From Rhodopseudomonas palustris (GTDB lineage Bacteria > Pseudomonadota > Alphaproteobacteria > Rhizobiales > Xanthobacteraceae), in contig NZ_CP140155.1 of NCBI RefSeq assembly GCF_034479375.1, positions 3,100,001 through 3,164,000 on the forward strand: a DNA stretch of 64,000 nt, read 5' to 3'. Under the pieces are notes generated by a model, which searched no databases, was not told the origin of the DNA, and saw nothing but the letters and a program-made list of their open reading frames with translations. Both the position numbers and the translations under genes were made by a program. Numbering within the stretch: the stretch's first letter is position 1; every line of letters starts with the position of its first letter. Shown in pieces: positions 24,533 through 33,302 of this stretch.

Positions 24533-25324
24533 CTACGCGGCGTTGCGCGCTCTCGCCGCTCCGGGCGCCAGGATTTCAACGCCATTGGCGCCGAGAGCCT
24601 CGCGAATCGCAACGAGCAGATCGACGGATCCCGGCGTATCGGAATGAACGCAGATCGACTCGAAGCCGACCTCGATTTCGGGACCGTCGACAGGCTTGAC
24701 CTTGCCTTCGACGCACGCCCGCACCACCCGGTCAGCCGCCGACTTCGGATTGTAGTTGTCCGGCTTGCGCGTAAAGACGATCTTGCCCGTCGAATCGTAC
24801 TCGCGGTCCGCGTAGAATTCGCGGACGACGGGCTGTCCGAGTTCCTTTGCGATTCTGTAGGTTTCGGACGCGCCCATGCAGTAGATGAAGGCGTCCGGTG
24901 CGACACGCCTCATCATCTTGACGAAGGCCCTCGAGGCGACCTCGTTGGCCGCCAACTCCATATACAGCGCGCCGTGCGGCTTGACGTGCTGCACCGTGCC
25001 GGCGTGCAAATGCACGAACTCTCGCAGGGCGCCGACCTGGTAGACGATGTCGTTCACCATCTCTTCGGTGCTTTGAACGATGCGGCGACGGCCGAACCCT
25101 TGAAGATCCCGAAATCCGGGATGCACACCGATCGCGACTTTGTTCGACAGCGCCAGGGCGACGGATCGGTCCATCAGGTTGGGATCACCGGCATGAAACC
25201 CCGCCGCGATATGGGCCGAGCTGATCATGGTCATCAGCTTGGCGTCGTCGGTGCTACCCAACTGCCAGTTGCCGTAGGCTTCTCCCATGTCGCAGCCCAG
25301 GTCGATCGTCGTTTTCCGGCCCAT
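24533..25324 (-). CDS. pxpA: LamB/YcsF family protein, 5-oxoprolinase subunit A-like
   Basis: A 263-residue LamB/YcsF protein. The start 'TIDLGCDMGEAYGNWQLGS' (~5-23), 'HIAAGFHAGDPNLMDRSVAL' (~37-56), 'IGVHPGFRDLQGFGRRRI' (~64-81) and 'HVKPHGALYMELA' (~115-127) are textbook family motifs. With PxpB and PxpC it forms ATP-dependent 5-oxoprolinase, which opens the lactam ring of 5-oxoproline. Here it is separated from pxpBC by the monooxygenase genes but in the same direction. ATG 25324 is preceded by 'AGGAGGACCGACG', a strong ribosome site. It may open a lactam or N-carboxylated ring other than oxoproline. Confidence 0.9.
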   Translation of the reverse strand: MGRKTTIDLGCDMGEAYGNWQLGSTDDAKLMTMISSAHIAAGFHAGDPNLMDRSVALALSNKVAIGVHPGFRDLQGFGRRRIVQSTEEMVNDIVYQVGALREFVHLHAGTVQHVKPHGALYMELAANEVASRAFVKMMRRVAPDAFIYCMGASETYRIAKELGQPVVREFYADREYDSTGKIVFTRKPDNYNPKSAADRVVRACVEGKVKPVDGPEIEVGFESICVHSDTPGSVDLLVAIREALGANGVEILAPGAARARNAA

Positions 25325-25419
25325 CGTCGGTCCTCCTGATGAGACAGAAGTACAGGAGCCCCACCCGGATGAATAATCAGAAGGTGCGATCCTGAAATTC
25401 GGGAAAACCGATACGGCGG

Positions 25420-26349
25420 CTATTGTGACTCGGCGAACATCCCCGACCCGACGATCCCAGCCCCATATCGGCAGACATCGCAGAACAATTGCGCATCGCG
25501 CCCGAGTCCTGTGGCTCTGTTCCAGGCCAACCCGATGTCCATGCTGGGAATTTGATCGATCAGATCGACCGCGACCAGCCGCACGCCGTCGAGTGACCAA
25601 GGGCGATAGACCATGTCGGAGAGAACGGTCACGCCATGCCCCTCGGAGACCACGTTACGGATGGCCTCCATCGACGAGGTCCGGAACACCACGTTTGGCT
25701 CGAAGCCGGCCCTCTCGAAGTAGCCGAGAGTGGTGCGGTCGGCATCGTCGATCGTCAGCATGATATAAGATTCGTGCTCGATATCCCGCAGCGCAACGTT
25801 CTTTCGGTCTAGAAGCGCGTGATTGGCCGGCAGCCAGAGCCGCCGCTTCGATCGCACGAGTAACTCGGTTTCGATTTCGCTGATATGTTCAAGCGGAGAC
25901 AGCAGGCAGACGGCGACCTCAAGCTCGCCCGACATCAACCGATCCTCGATACAGGGCCGCTCCAGTTCGACCAGTTTCACCTTGATTCCCGGGAAGATTC
26001 TGGCAAAGCGCGACAGCAGGGGCGTGATGAAATAGCCCGCCACCGTGTGCGTGCAGGCCAACGTCAGTTCACCGTCCAGGTCGCGCCGCACCTTTTGCGG
26101 TGCGAGCATCGCATCGACTGCGGTCGCCAACACGTTTTGAGCGTGTTCGAGAAAGATCGCTCCCTCGTAGGTCAGCGACACACCTCGCGGAGTCCGATTG
26201 AACAACTTGACGCCGACATCCGTCTCCAGCGTCTTGATTGCCTCGCTGACAGCGGGTTGCGACGTGAACAAGGCCGCCGCCGCCTTTGAGATCTGGCCAC
26301 TTTCCGCAACTGCGATAAAGACACGAAAGTGACGTAGAGATACCCTCAT
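25420..26349 (-). CDS. LysR-family transcriptional regulator
   Basis: A 309-residue LysR protein. The N-terminal HTH is 'LRHFRVFIAVAESGQISKAA' then 'AALFTSQPAVSEAIKTLETD' (residues 5-44). The substrate-binding half contains 'LTLACTHTVAGYFITPLLSR' (~95-114). It precedes pxpA and is in the same orientation as the entire catabolic run, so it probably senses the pathway substrate or an intermediate and activates transcription at 24163-24532 and perhaps its own promoter. Its length is normal. Confidence 0.93.
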   Translation of the reverse strand: MRVSLRHFRVFIAVAESGQISKAAAALFTSQPAVSEAIKTLETDVGVKLFNRTPRGVSLTYEGAIFLEHAQNVLATAVDAMLAPQKVRRDLDGELTLACTHTVAGYFITPLLSRFARIFPGIKVKLVELERPCIEDRLMSGELEVAVCLLSPLEHISEIETELLVRSKRRLWLPANHALLDRKNVALRDIEHESYIMLTIDDADRTTLGYFERAGFEPNVVFRTSSMEAIRNVVSEGHGVTVLSDMVYRPWSLDGVRLVAVDLIDQIPSMDIGLAWNRATGLGRDAQLFCDVCRYGAGIVGSGMFAESQ

Positions 26350-26706
26350 TGCAACTCCCGCTATATGCTCGTCCTGCGACGTAGAGAGACGCTATCTGGC
26401 CCGATAGAAAAGCAAGCTCATGCAGACTGCACAAGCACAAAGGGTGCCACGCCGGTGCTCAGTATTCGACACGTTCTTTGAGGACCCGTCGCTTCTCACC
26501 GCAACTTTCTGTCTCTTCGCGAGCAAGGCTGCAAAGTATCAGCAATGATGCGACTGCCGACAGCTACCCGTGAGAATTCGACCCGCAAGCCACTGCGGGA
26601 CCACCACCGGGAGCTACCAACCCAACTCCGGTGACGTGCCACAGCCTGTCACACGCTCCCCTGGTTACCTGAACCTGGCCAATGGCTATTCGCGCTTCAC
26701 GATAGC
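26350..26706. other. Intergenic region upstream of the LysR gene
   Basis: A 357-bp stretch containing the LysR promoter. A 42-codon frame at 26420-26548 on the plus strand (MQTAQAQRVPRRCSVF...) shows no recognisable family or good ribosome site, so I do not call it. Nothing else was found. Confidence 0.4.
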
Positions 26707-27485
26707 TCAAAGTGACTTGAAGACATCCTCCATGCCTTCGAACAGAGTATCGGCATTCTCGGGGGAGAAGACGAGCGGAGGCCGGATCTTCAGCACGTTT
26801 GCGCCGGGCCGAGATGCGCTGATCAGAATACGACGCTCACGAAGCCCATTGACGAGTTTCGTCGTCGTGGCCGCGTCGGGCGATTTCGTTGCCATGTCGG
26901 AAACGAGTTCCACCCCGATGAAGAGGCCGGCACCGCGGACATCGCCGATAGCCGGATACTTCTCCGCCAATTGACGCATGCCATCCTGGATGTAGGCGCC
27001 GACGTCGCGCGCTCGTGCGACGAGGCCCTCCTCCTCGATGACTTTCAGGACCGCCATGCCGGCCGCAGCGGCGATCGGGTTGCCACCAAACGTATTGAAG
27101 TAGCGCGCCTTCTCTCCAAAGTCGGCGACCAGTTCGGGACGAACGATGACACCCGCCATGGGATAGCCGTTTCCCATCGGCTTGCCGACCGTGACCAGGT
27201 CCGGAGACACGCCATGTCGCTCGAAGCCCCACATCGAGTCGCCTGTTCGGCCGAAGCCAGGCTGCACTTCGTCGGCGACGAAGAGACCTCCCGCCCGATG
27301 AATGGCATCGACGGCCTGCTTCAGAAATCCCTTCGGACCGGCCACCACGCCATCGCTGGAGAAGATCGTGTCCAGGACCGCGATCTCGTCGGGCGCAACC
27401 GACTGACTTCGCAGCAGCCCCCGCAGCATCGCCCCGACGAATACTCGCCAGTCCGCAGAATCGGTATGCGAAGGTTGCTCGATTC
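26707..27485 (-). pseudogene. N-terminally truncated class III aminotransferase
   Basis: The C-terminal ~250 residues of a class III (omega-amino-acid) aminotransferase. It keeps 'GGLFVADEVQPGFGRTGDSM' (cofactor Asp), 'PDLVTVGKPMGNGYPMAGVI' with the PLP lysine in 'VGKPMGNG', and 'FNTFGGNPIAAAAGMAVL'. The open frame continues upstream to 'SHTDSADWRVFVGAML' but the N-terminal ~180 residues of a normal ~430-residue enzyme are missing or scrambled over 27486-27845. It is likely inactive. In an intact ancestor it would have handled an omega-amino acid, which fits a lactam-opening pathway; this is inference. Confidence 0.8.
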
Positions 27486-27845
27486 TCTATCCATCGGCCC
27501 GCCAAGCCGATGCGGGGAGTTGACCCGCGAACCAAGATGTTGGTGTTTTCCAAAGTGTCTTCTGTCAATAGCCCACCGACAGTTGGGACATCCAGGGCGA
27601 GGACATCGTTGGCAGCTCCTCTCCAACCATGCACCTTTCCTACCTATCAACGGGTCTACGACGTGCAATTCTGGAGTCGCCCGTGAACAATTCGAAAGCC
27701 CTTGATTTTGCTGGCTGATCGATTGGGATAAGTATTTGATTTTGTAGGAAAGCAGCGGGTTGACCTCGATTTTCTCGCGTTTTGGGTTTCTCCTTTCGGC
27801 GGTTTGTGATTCCTTTGGTGGCATGTTCGTCTTCCGGGAGGGGCG
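27486..27845. other. Degraded sequence between aminotransferase remnant and transposase remnant
   Basis: No intact gene in 360 bp. Minus-strand frames here have no aminotransferase motifs that I can place with confidence. The part 27690-27780 is AT-richer ('gattgggataagtatttgat'). It is probably a junction created by insertion and deletion. Confidence 0.4.
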
Positions 27846-27978
27846 ATGAGCAAGCCGCGCGACGATCGTCAGGTGGAGTTGTTTCGGCCGGCGCTGGAGC
27901 AGATCATCGATCTTGGACATTCTCTGGTGCGGCTGGCCGGAGAGCTCGAACTGGGCGATTCTGGAGAAGCGCTTCTGA
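27846..27978 (+). pseudogene. Fragment of an IS1182/IS5-type transposase N-terminus
   Basis: Starts 'MSKPRDDRQVELFRPALEQI' and continues 'IDLGHSLVRLAGE', matching the N-terminus of DDE transposases that open with 'RPRDDRQ-DLF-P-LEQIID-GH-LV-LA'. A frameshift near 27945 moves the match to another frame ('NWAILEKRF', normally 'DW-FLE-RFG'), followed by TGA at 27976-27978. The remainder of the ~450-residue transposase is absent. It marks a former IS insertion at the right end of the island. Confidence 0.7.
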
Positions 27979-28971
27979 TACCTTACCCAGGCGGAGGAGC
28001 TTTTAGATCTTATGCTTTTCCCCCCTCGAAGCCCTATCATCCACCCATGAGACCTTCGCTATCGCACTGAGGGCTTTGCCCAGTCAACAAGTTCGAAAAT
28101 TCGACATATCGTCGACGATGCCGTGCGATTCTCTATCGCAGTGCGTATCAGTGGATCGAGAAAATGGACTTAAACGCTTTGATAGATTTCCCACGACCGC
28201 ATCCGGGATGCTAATAAGCCCCCGAAATGATTGCAGGACGTCTGCTTATGGCCCAAAACAGACATCGGCGATGCTGCCGCAGCACCACATCCCTTATCAG
28301 ACCGGTAGCAGGAGGGTAGACTAGGGAAGCTGAGAGCTCCGGTCGATCTGGGCCGCAATCTAAGGCGGGACGATCTTCTTCGTGTTCAGGGTCGTTCGCT
28401 ATCGCGCATGAAGCTGGTCGAAGACCAGGTCGAGCAGATGAAGAACCCGCTGCGCGGTCTCGTCTGATCGGCACATAGAGTCGGCGACGCAAGGCCTTCA
28501 TGAAAAAGCCCGGCATGGCTGCCGGGCTTTCGTTTCTATCAGCTACGTTGATCAGGGCCGCGTCGGAGCAGGTCCGATCGATTTCGGCTTGAACGCCTCG
28601 ACGGCGACGGTGGCACGGGCCGCAGAGAGCGCTCCATCCCTGACCTTCTTCATCAGGTACTCTGGAATGCTGGTCGCGCTTCTGGGTCTCCGAACACTTG
28701 GAGATCCTATATGGAGAGAGGGTGCGTTATGAGCACAGGCGGCCGACCACAACGGGCCGTTGATGTTCGCGCGGATCGGCGAGAGCAGAATGGTCCGCCG
28801 GCACCACCCTGATCCACCGGTGCCGCTGCGCAAAGACCGCCCATGAGGCCGTCGCCCGCTGAAGCGCGACGAGTCATGACCAGACCGAAAATGTTGTGCG
28901 AAGTGTTGTACGGGCCGCTGAGCGGGTTCCGCGAGATCGGCGCAAATGATGCTAAGTGATTGATAATGTTT
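27979..28971. other. Gene-poor right end of the island
   Basis: About 1 kb with no intact gene. It contains a dispersed repeat at ~28225-28260 ('gcttatggcccaaaacagac') like that at ~10590-10615, a plus-strand tail 'SRMKLVEDQVEQMKNPLRGL' ending at 28467 that loosely recalls IS110-type transposases, a terminator-like hairpin (listed separately), and a minus-strand tail ending at 28552 ('ARATVAVEAFKPKSIGPAPT') that I do not recognise. The mix suggests several decayed insertions next to the tRNA. Confidence 0.45.
28505..28530. terminator. Strong bidirectional terminator-like hairpin
   Basis: AAAGCCCGGC-ATGGCT-GCCGGGCTTT: a perfect 10-bp stem with a 6-base loop, A-run on one side and T-run on the other, so it can act in both directions. 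It lies between two unidentified gene tails that converge on it. Confidence 0.75.
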
Positions 28972-29016
28972 TGGTAGCGGGAGAGGGACTCGAACCCCCG
29001 ACCCCAGGATTATGAT
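28972..29016 (-). repeat. Right attachment-site copy (45 bp, tRNA 3' part)
   Basis: Identical over 45 bp to 10232-10276. It starts at the CCA end and stops at the first base of the anticodon loop (29016), so the island insertion rebuilt a complete tRNA while leaving the partial copy at the far end. Confidence 0.92.
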
Positions 29017-29048
29017 TCCCGTGCTCTAACCAGCTGAGCTACCCCGCC
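28972..29048 (-). tRNA. tRNA-Met (anticodon CAT, elongator type)
   Basis: A full cloverleaf of 77 nt including an encoded CCA. The acceptor stem pairs GGCGGGG with TCCCGCT (two G-T pairs at the ends). The D-arm reads GCTCAGCTGGTTAGAGC. The anticodon stem CGGGA/TCCTG encloses loop ATCATAA, giving anticodon CAT at 29012-29014. The T-arm is GGGGG-TTCGAGT-CCCTC. It lacks the unpaired first base typical of initiator tRNA; CAT could also be tRNA-Ile2 (lysidine), but the body resembles alphaproteobacterial elongator Met. It is the insertion target of the adjacent island. Confidence 0.93.
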
Positions 29049-29167
29049 ACTGCGTCCGGCATCGGCCTGCGGAAAACCGCGGCCGTGGGAACGCGCGGCA
29101 TATAAGAAGTCGTGCGCCGCCCTGTCAAGCAATCGCAGGGCAATGGCTGAAGTCGGCGGAAAATCCG

Positions 29168-29512
29168 CTATTTCGGCTGCACGCTCTGGTCGCCGCCGGG
29201 CGAGCCCGGGGGCGGGATCACCCGCATCGTGCCGGTGTCGGGCGTGGGCGCACGAATCTCCGGATCGACACCGGCGGGTGGGCAGAGCACGCCATCGGAG
29301 CGGGCGAGCTTGTCGCCGAGCGGCTCCTGCGTCTGACCGGTGGTCGCGCCGGGTGGTGCGGTGCCGGGCGGATGAACCCTCGCCGCGCCGGGCGGGCATC
29401 CATTCGAAGAGGGAGTGGCGGCGGTCGGCGGCGATTTCGGCGGCGCCTGCGCCAGCGCAGGAGCCGCAACCATCGACAAACAACCGAATGCGAGCGCGAG
29501 TTTCCTGATCAT
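29168..29512 (-). CDS. Small secreted proline-rich hypothetical protein
   Basis: A 114-residue protein with a clear signal peptide ('LALAFGCLSMVAAPALAQAP', cleavage near residue 21). The mature part is rich in Pro, Gly and Thr, and contains two well-separated cysteines ('NGCPPGA', 'GVLCPPAG') that could form a disulfide. ATG 29512 was chosen because it begins the signal peptide; the frame upstream runs antisense into the methyltransferase region. No family was recognised. It lies 40 bp after the methyltransferase stop and may be co-transcribed. Confidence 0.7.
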   Translation of the reverse strand: MIRKLALAFGCLSMVAAPALAQAPPKSPPTAATPSSNGCPPGAARVHPPGTAPPGATTGQTQEPLGDKLARSDGVLCPPAGVDPEIRAPTPDTGTMRVIPPPGSPGGDQSVQPK

Positions 29513-29553
29513 GCACGTCAACGTGCATGGCGTCGTGCAGTTCCGGCCCGCGT

Positions 29554-30192
29554 TTAGAGCTTGCGATAGCGGATCAGCGAGAAATGCCCCATCGGCGGCA
29601 TCGGCCGGCGTTCGGCGAGTTCCACGCCGCCATGCCGCGCCGCCCAGTTCACCAGCCGGGCCCACGGAAACTCCGGGCGCCAGCCTAGCCGGCGCGCGAG
29701 CGGTGCGAACGCCAGTTCGAAAAGCTTGCGCGGGCCGCTTTCAGCGCCGATGTGGTTGACCAGGATCAGTTCGCCGCCGGGCTTCAGCACGCGGATGAAA
29801 TCGTCGAGCGTCGCTTCCGGGTCCGGCACCGCGGTGATGACGTATTGCGCCACGACCGCGTCGAAGAAGTTCTCCGGGAACGCCAGATTTTTGGCGTCCA
29901 TCACCGCCAGCGTCTCGACATTGGTGAGATTGAGGGTGCGGACGCGCTCGTGCGCCCGGCGCAGCATCGGCTCGGAGATGTCGACGCCGCACAGCCGCGT
30001 CGTTTTTGAGTAGTCCGACAGCGACAGCCCGGTGCCGACGCCGACGTCGAGCACCCGCCCGCCGATCGCATCGGCCACCGCGATGGTCGATTGCCGGCCG
30101 CTGTCGAAGACTTTGCCGAACACCATGTCGTAAATCGGCGCCCAGCGCGCATACGCCTTGGCGACGCCTGCGCGGTCGATATCGTTTGCCAT
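29554..30192 (-). CDS. SAM-dependent methyltransferase, phosphatidylethanolamine N-methyltransferase-like (PmtA type)
   Basis: A 212-residue class I methyltransferase. 'YARWAPIYDMVFGKVFDSGR' (~14-33) is the signature start of soluble PmtA enzymes of Rhodobacter/Bradyrhizobium type. The SAM motif I is 'VLDVGVGTGLSLSDY' (~47-61), and 'VAQYVITAVPDPEATLDDFI' is motif IV. It would methylate phosphatidylethanolamine toward phosphatidylcholine at the inner membrane. 'HIGAESGPRKLFELAFAPLA' near the C-terminus is also PmtA-like. It lies 17 bp downstream of mnmA. Confidence 0.82.
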   Translation of the reverse strand: MANDIDRAGVAKAYARWAPIYDMVFGKVFDSGRQSTIAVADAIGGRVLDVGVGTGLSLSDYSKTTRLCGVDISEPMLRRAHERVRTLNLTNVETLAVMDAKNLAFPENFFDAVVAQYVITAVPDPEATLDDFIRVLKPGGELILVNHIGAESGPRKLFELAFAPLARRLGWRPEFPWARLVNWAARHGGVELAERRPMPPMGHFSLIRYRKL

Positions 30193-30209
30193 GCCCCGCC
30201 CCGAAATCC

Positions 30210-31418
30210 TTATCCGCGCATCGCAGCCAGCGCCGGCGACGCCGCGTCGTCGTGCGCCGGATCCGCGATCGATCGCGGCGCGGCGCTCTTGATGAAGCCG
30301 CCGCCGAGCACGCGGGCCTGGCCTTCCGCCGCGTCGTAGAACACGCAGGCCTGGCCGGGCGAGACGCCCTCCTCGCCTGCCACCAGCTCGACCTCGTAGC
30401 CGCCATTGACGGCGCGCAGCCAGGCCGGCTGCGGCGCGCGGGTGGAGCGCACCCGCACGAACAATTCCAGCCCGTCGCCGACCGCCTGATCGAGCGCGCC
30501 GTCGCCGATCCAGTTGACGTCGCGCAGCACGATCCGCTCCATCCGCAGCGCCTCGCGCGGACCCACAACCACGCGCCGCCGCGCCGCGTCGAGCCGCAAC
30601 ACATACAGCGGCGCCCGCGAGGCGATGCCGAGACCGCGGCGCTGACCGACGGTGAAATGCACGATGCCCGGGTGGCTGCCGAGCACGCGGCCGTTGAGAT
30701 CGACGATCTCGCCGGGCTCCATCGCATTCGGCTTCAATCGTTCGACCACATCGGTGTAGCGGCCGGTCGGCACGAAGCAGATGTCCTGGCTGTCGTGCTT
30801 GTCGGCGACCGACAGGCCGAACTGGCGCGCGAGATCGCGGGTCTGCGGCTTGGTCATGTCGCCGAGCGGGAAGCGCAGGAAGTCGAGCTGGTCGCGCGTC
30901 GTCGCGAACAGGAAATAGCTCTGGTCGCGATCGCGATCGGCGGCGCAGACGAGCGCGCGCGAGCCGTCGGCGAGACGGCGCGACGAGACGTAGTGACCGG
31001 TGGCGAGCGCCGAGGCGCCGAGTTCACGCGCGGTCGCCAGCAGGTCGCGAAACTTGACCGAACGGTTGCACTCGATGCACGGCACCGGGGTTTCGCCGAG
31101 CGCGTAGCTGTCGGCGAAGCTGTCGATCACGGATTCGCGGAAGCGGCTCTCGTAGTCGAGCACGTAATGCGGAATGCCGATGCGCGCGGCGACGTCGCGG
31201 GCGTCGTGGATGTCCTGGCCGGCGCAGCAGGCGCCCTTGCGATGGGTGGCGGCGCCGTGGTCGTAGAGCTGCAGCGTGATGCCGACGACATCGTAACCCT
31301 GCGACTTCAGCAGCGCGGCGGTCGCCGACGAATCGACGCCGCCCGACATCGCCACCACGACGCGGGTGTCCTGCGGGCGTCCTTCCAGATCCAGGCTGTT
31401 GAGCATGGTGTCAGTCAT
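30210..31418 (-). CDS. mnmA: tRNA-specific 2-thiouridylase MnmA
   Basis: A 402-residue tRNA-modifying enzyme that forms 2-thiouridine at the wobble base of Lys, Glu and Gln tRNAs. The PP-loop is '[20 protein letters not shown]' (~21-40). Catalytic cysteines are in '[20 protein letters not shown]' (~58-77) and '[12 protein letters not shown]' (~207-218). '[11 protein letters not shown]' (~110-120) is the tRNA-binding segment. Length matches the alphaproteobacterial family (about 390-400). Confidence 0.96.
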   Translation of the reverse strand: MTDTMLNSLDLEGRPQDTRVVVAMSGGVDSSATAALLKSQGYDVVGITLQLYDHGAATHRKGACCAGQDIHDARDVAARIGIPHYVLDYESRFRESVIDSFADSYALGETPVPCIECNRSVKFRDLLATARELGASALATGHYVSSRRLADGSRALVCAADRDRDQSYFLFATTRDQLDFLRFPLGDMTKPQTRDLARQFGLSVADKHDSQDICFVPTGRYTDVVERLKPNAMEPGEIVDLNGRVLGSHPGIVHFTVGQRRGLGIASRAPLYVLRLDAARRRVVVGPREALRMERIVLRDVNWIGDGALDQAVGDGLELFVRVRSTRAPQPAWLRAVNGGYEVELVAGEEGVSPGQACVFYDAAEGQARVLGGGFIKSAAPRSIADPAHDDAASPALAAMRG

Positions 31419-31718
31419 ACGCTGCGATCGCGGGGCGAGCCGTCGCGACCATTCCTTCCGCCTGTCCGGGAAGCGGTGAAGCCAGATTCCGCAAACCGTC
31501 GTGAATGCCGGTCTTTAATATAGGCCGACTTTCGGAGGCGCAATGCGGCGGCCCCGGTTTTGCGGACAGGCTAGGGCAATTCTTGCCGAGACGGGCAGAA
31601 ACGGCGCGGCAGGAGCCCCGCCCGTTGCCCGAATGCGAAAGCTAGGTTACTGAATAGGCTAAACAATTTCACCCCGGCCCGGCTGGCCCGGTCCTTGCTG
31701 AGATGGGCGTAGATCAGT

Positions 31719-33290
31719 GTGAGAGCTCGCCCCGTGTTGAATGCCCCTTCGGATATCGTCTCGACCGCGCAGGCGCCCGCGCAGCGATCGACCGCACGCC
31801 AGGACCGGTCGTCTCCGACCGACAGTTTCTCGTCGCTGGTCGACAGCAACATTGCGCTGGAGACTGCCAGCAGCCAGCCCGCGACTGCGCTCGACCCGCG
31901 CCCGTCCTCGAGCGCGGCCGACGACCGCATGGCCAGCAATCGCCGCAACGATGCGGCGGACCAGAACCGCGCCGGCGATCGTAGCGACGACAGCCGGCGG
32001 ACGTCGAATGCCGACAGCAGCAAAGAGGCCCCGGCGCGCGACGGCGCGACGCGGTCGGACGCGGCCGGGACCTCGAAGGCCGGAGACAGCGGCAAGGGCA
32101 AAGACGCCAAATCGGCCGATGACAGCAAGTCCGGCGACAGCAAAGACGGCACCGACACCGCGGCCACGGACCAGAGCCAGACCGCTGCCGAGGCCGTGCC
32201 GACTACCGCGCCCGTGGTTGCACCGGTCGCCGTCGCAGCAGTCACAGTCGACGCCCCGGCGACCGACGCGGCCGGAACGTCAGCGGAGGCGATCGGCGAT
32301 GCCGCGACGGCCACGGCCGCCGGGCCGCTCGCCCTCGCAGCCGCCGCGGCGCTGAAGGCCAAGACCGCAGTCGTCGACCTCGCTGCGACCGGCCAGCAGG
32401 CCGAGACCACCGCAACCGAGACGGCGACCGCCACCGGCGTCGTCGCGCTCGATCCCAAGCTCGCGGCGCTGGCGACGCAGCCCAATGCCGGCAAGGCCGG
32501 CGCCAAAGCGACGGCGCAATCCGATCCTGCCGCCACCACCACGACCGCGGCGACGCCGGCGACCGTCGACGCGTCGGTTCAGGGCCTGCAGCAGACCGGC
32601 GCGGCGCAGCCGCAGACGGCTCCGGGGGAGCAGGCGAAAACCACCGAGGCGACTGCCGCCGCCGTCGAGCAGGCGAATGCGCAACCCAAGGCCGCGGCCC
32701 GTCATCACGCCGCCGACGCGTCGGCGCAGTCGCTGACCGACTCCAGTTCGCTGCCGCAAATCCAGGTGCCGGCGACGCAGCCGCTGCAGGCCTCGACCGC
32801 GACCCAGCAGACCGCTGCGTCGCCGCAGCTCACCGCGGCGCTCGCGACCAACGCGCCGGTGGCGATGCAGGATCTCGCGGTCACCATCGCGGCGAGGGCG
32901 AACGGCGGCGCCAGCCGGTTCGATATCCGGCTCGATCCCGCCGAACTCGGCCGCATCGACGTCCGCATCGAGGTCGACCGCAGCGGCAACGTGACCTCGC
33001 ATCTCACCGTCGAGAAGCCCGAGACGCTGGCGATGCTGCGGCAGGATCAGAACCAGTTGCAGCGCGCGCTCGACAATGCCGGGCTGAAGACCGGCGACAG
33101 CGGCTTGCAGTTCAGCCTGCGCGACCAGTCGTCGTCGTCGTCGGGTCAGCAGCAGGGCCAACAGCAGGACGGCGGTCGCCACGCGCAACGGCTGGTGATC
33201 AGCGAGGAAGAGCTGCCGCCCGCGGTCGCCGCCGGACGCAGCTACGGCCGCATGCTGGGCGCCAGCAGCGGCGTCGATATCCGGATCTGA
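31719..33290 (+). CDS. fliK: Flagellar hook-length control protein FliK
   Basis: A ~523-residue Ala/Thr/Ser-rich protein starting at GTG 31719 (another GTG at 31734 is possible). The long low-complexity middle is typical of FliK, which acts as a secreted ruler. The C-terminal Flg_hook domain contains 'RFDIRLDPAELGRIDVRIEV' (~402-421) and 'HLTVEKPETLAMLRQDQNQL' (~428-447), then 'LQRALDNAGLKTGDSGLQFS'. The domain switches the export apparatus from hook to filament substrates. The gene is followed at 12 bp by flgD, a usual arrangement. Confidence 0.92.
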   Translation: MRARPVLNAPSDIVSTAQAPAQRSTARQDRSSPTDSFSSLVDSNIALETASSQPATALDPRPSSSAADDRMASNRRNDAADQNRAGDRSDDSRRTSNADSSKEAPARDGATRSDAAGTSKAGDSGKGKDAKSADDSKSGDSKDGTDTAATDQSQTAAEAVPTTAPVVAPVAVAAVTVDAPATDAAGTSAEAIGDAATATAAGPLALAAAAALKAKTAVVDLAATGQQAETTATETATATGVVALDPKLAALATQPNAGKAGAKATAQSDPAATTTTAATPATVDASVQGLQQTGAAQPQTAPGEQAKTTEATAAAVEQANAQPKAAARHHAADASAQSLTDSSSLPQIQVPATQPLQASTATQQTAASPQLTAALATNAPVAMQDLAVTIAARANGGASRFDIRLDPAELGRIDVRIEVDRSGNVTSHLTVEKPETLAMLRQDQNQLQRALDNAGLKTGDSGLQFSLRDQSSSSSGQQQGQQQDGGRHAQRLVISEEELPPAVAAGRSYGRMLGASSGVDIRI

Positions 33291-33302
33291 GGAGTCATCA
33301 CC

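Larger units (their letters stand above)
10277..28971. mobile_element. 18.7-kb genomic island inserted at tRNA-Met(CAT)
   Basis: The segment lies between two perfect 45-bp direct repeats made of the tRNA-Met 3' part; the right copy belongs to the intact tRNA. Cargo is a leftward catabolic cluster with monooxygenase, biotin carboxylase module, ABC importer and regulator. Both ends carry decayed sequence (10277-11060 and 26707-28971), including a transposase fragment. No complete integrase gene remains inside, so the island is probably immobile now. The recombinase remnant left of the left repeat suggests a second element was once joined in tandem. Confidence 0.8.

Noticed and set aside
26420..26548. 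42-codon ORF divergent from LysR
   Set aside because: No good ribosome site, no recognised sequence, and amino acid pattern is not distinctive.
31571..32542. 323-codon minus-strand Ala/Ser/Val-rich frame
   Set aside because: Antisense of the low-complexity FliK linker; the fliK-flgD context supports the plus strand.
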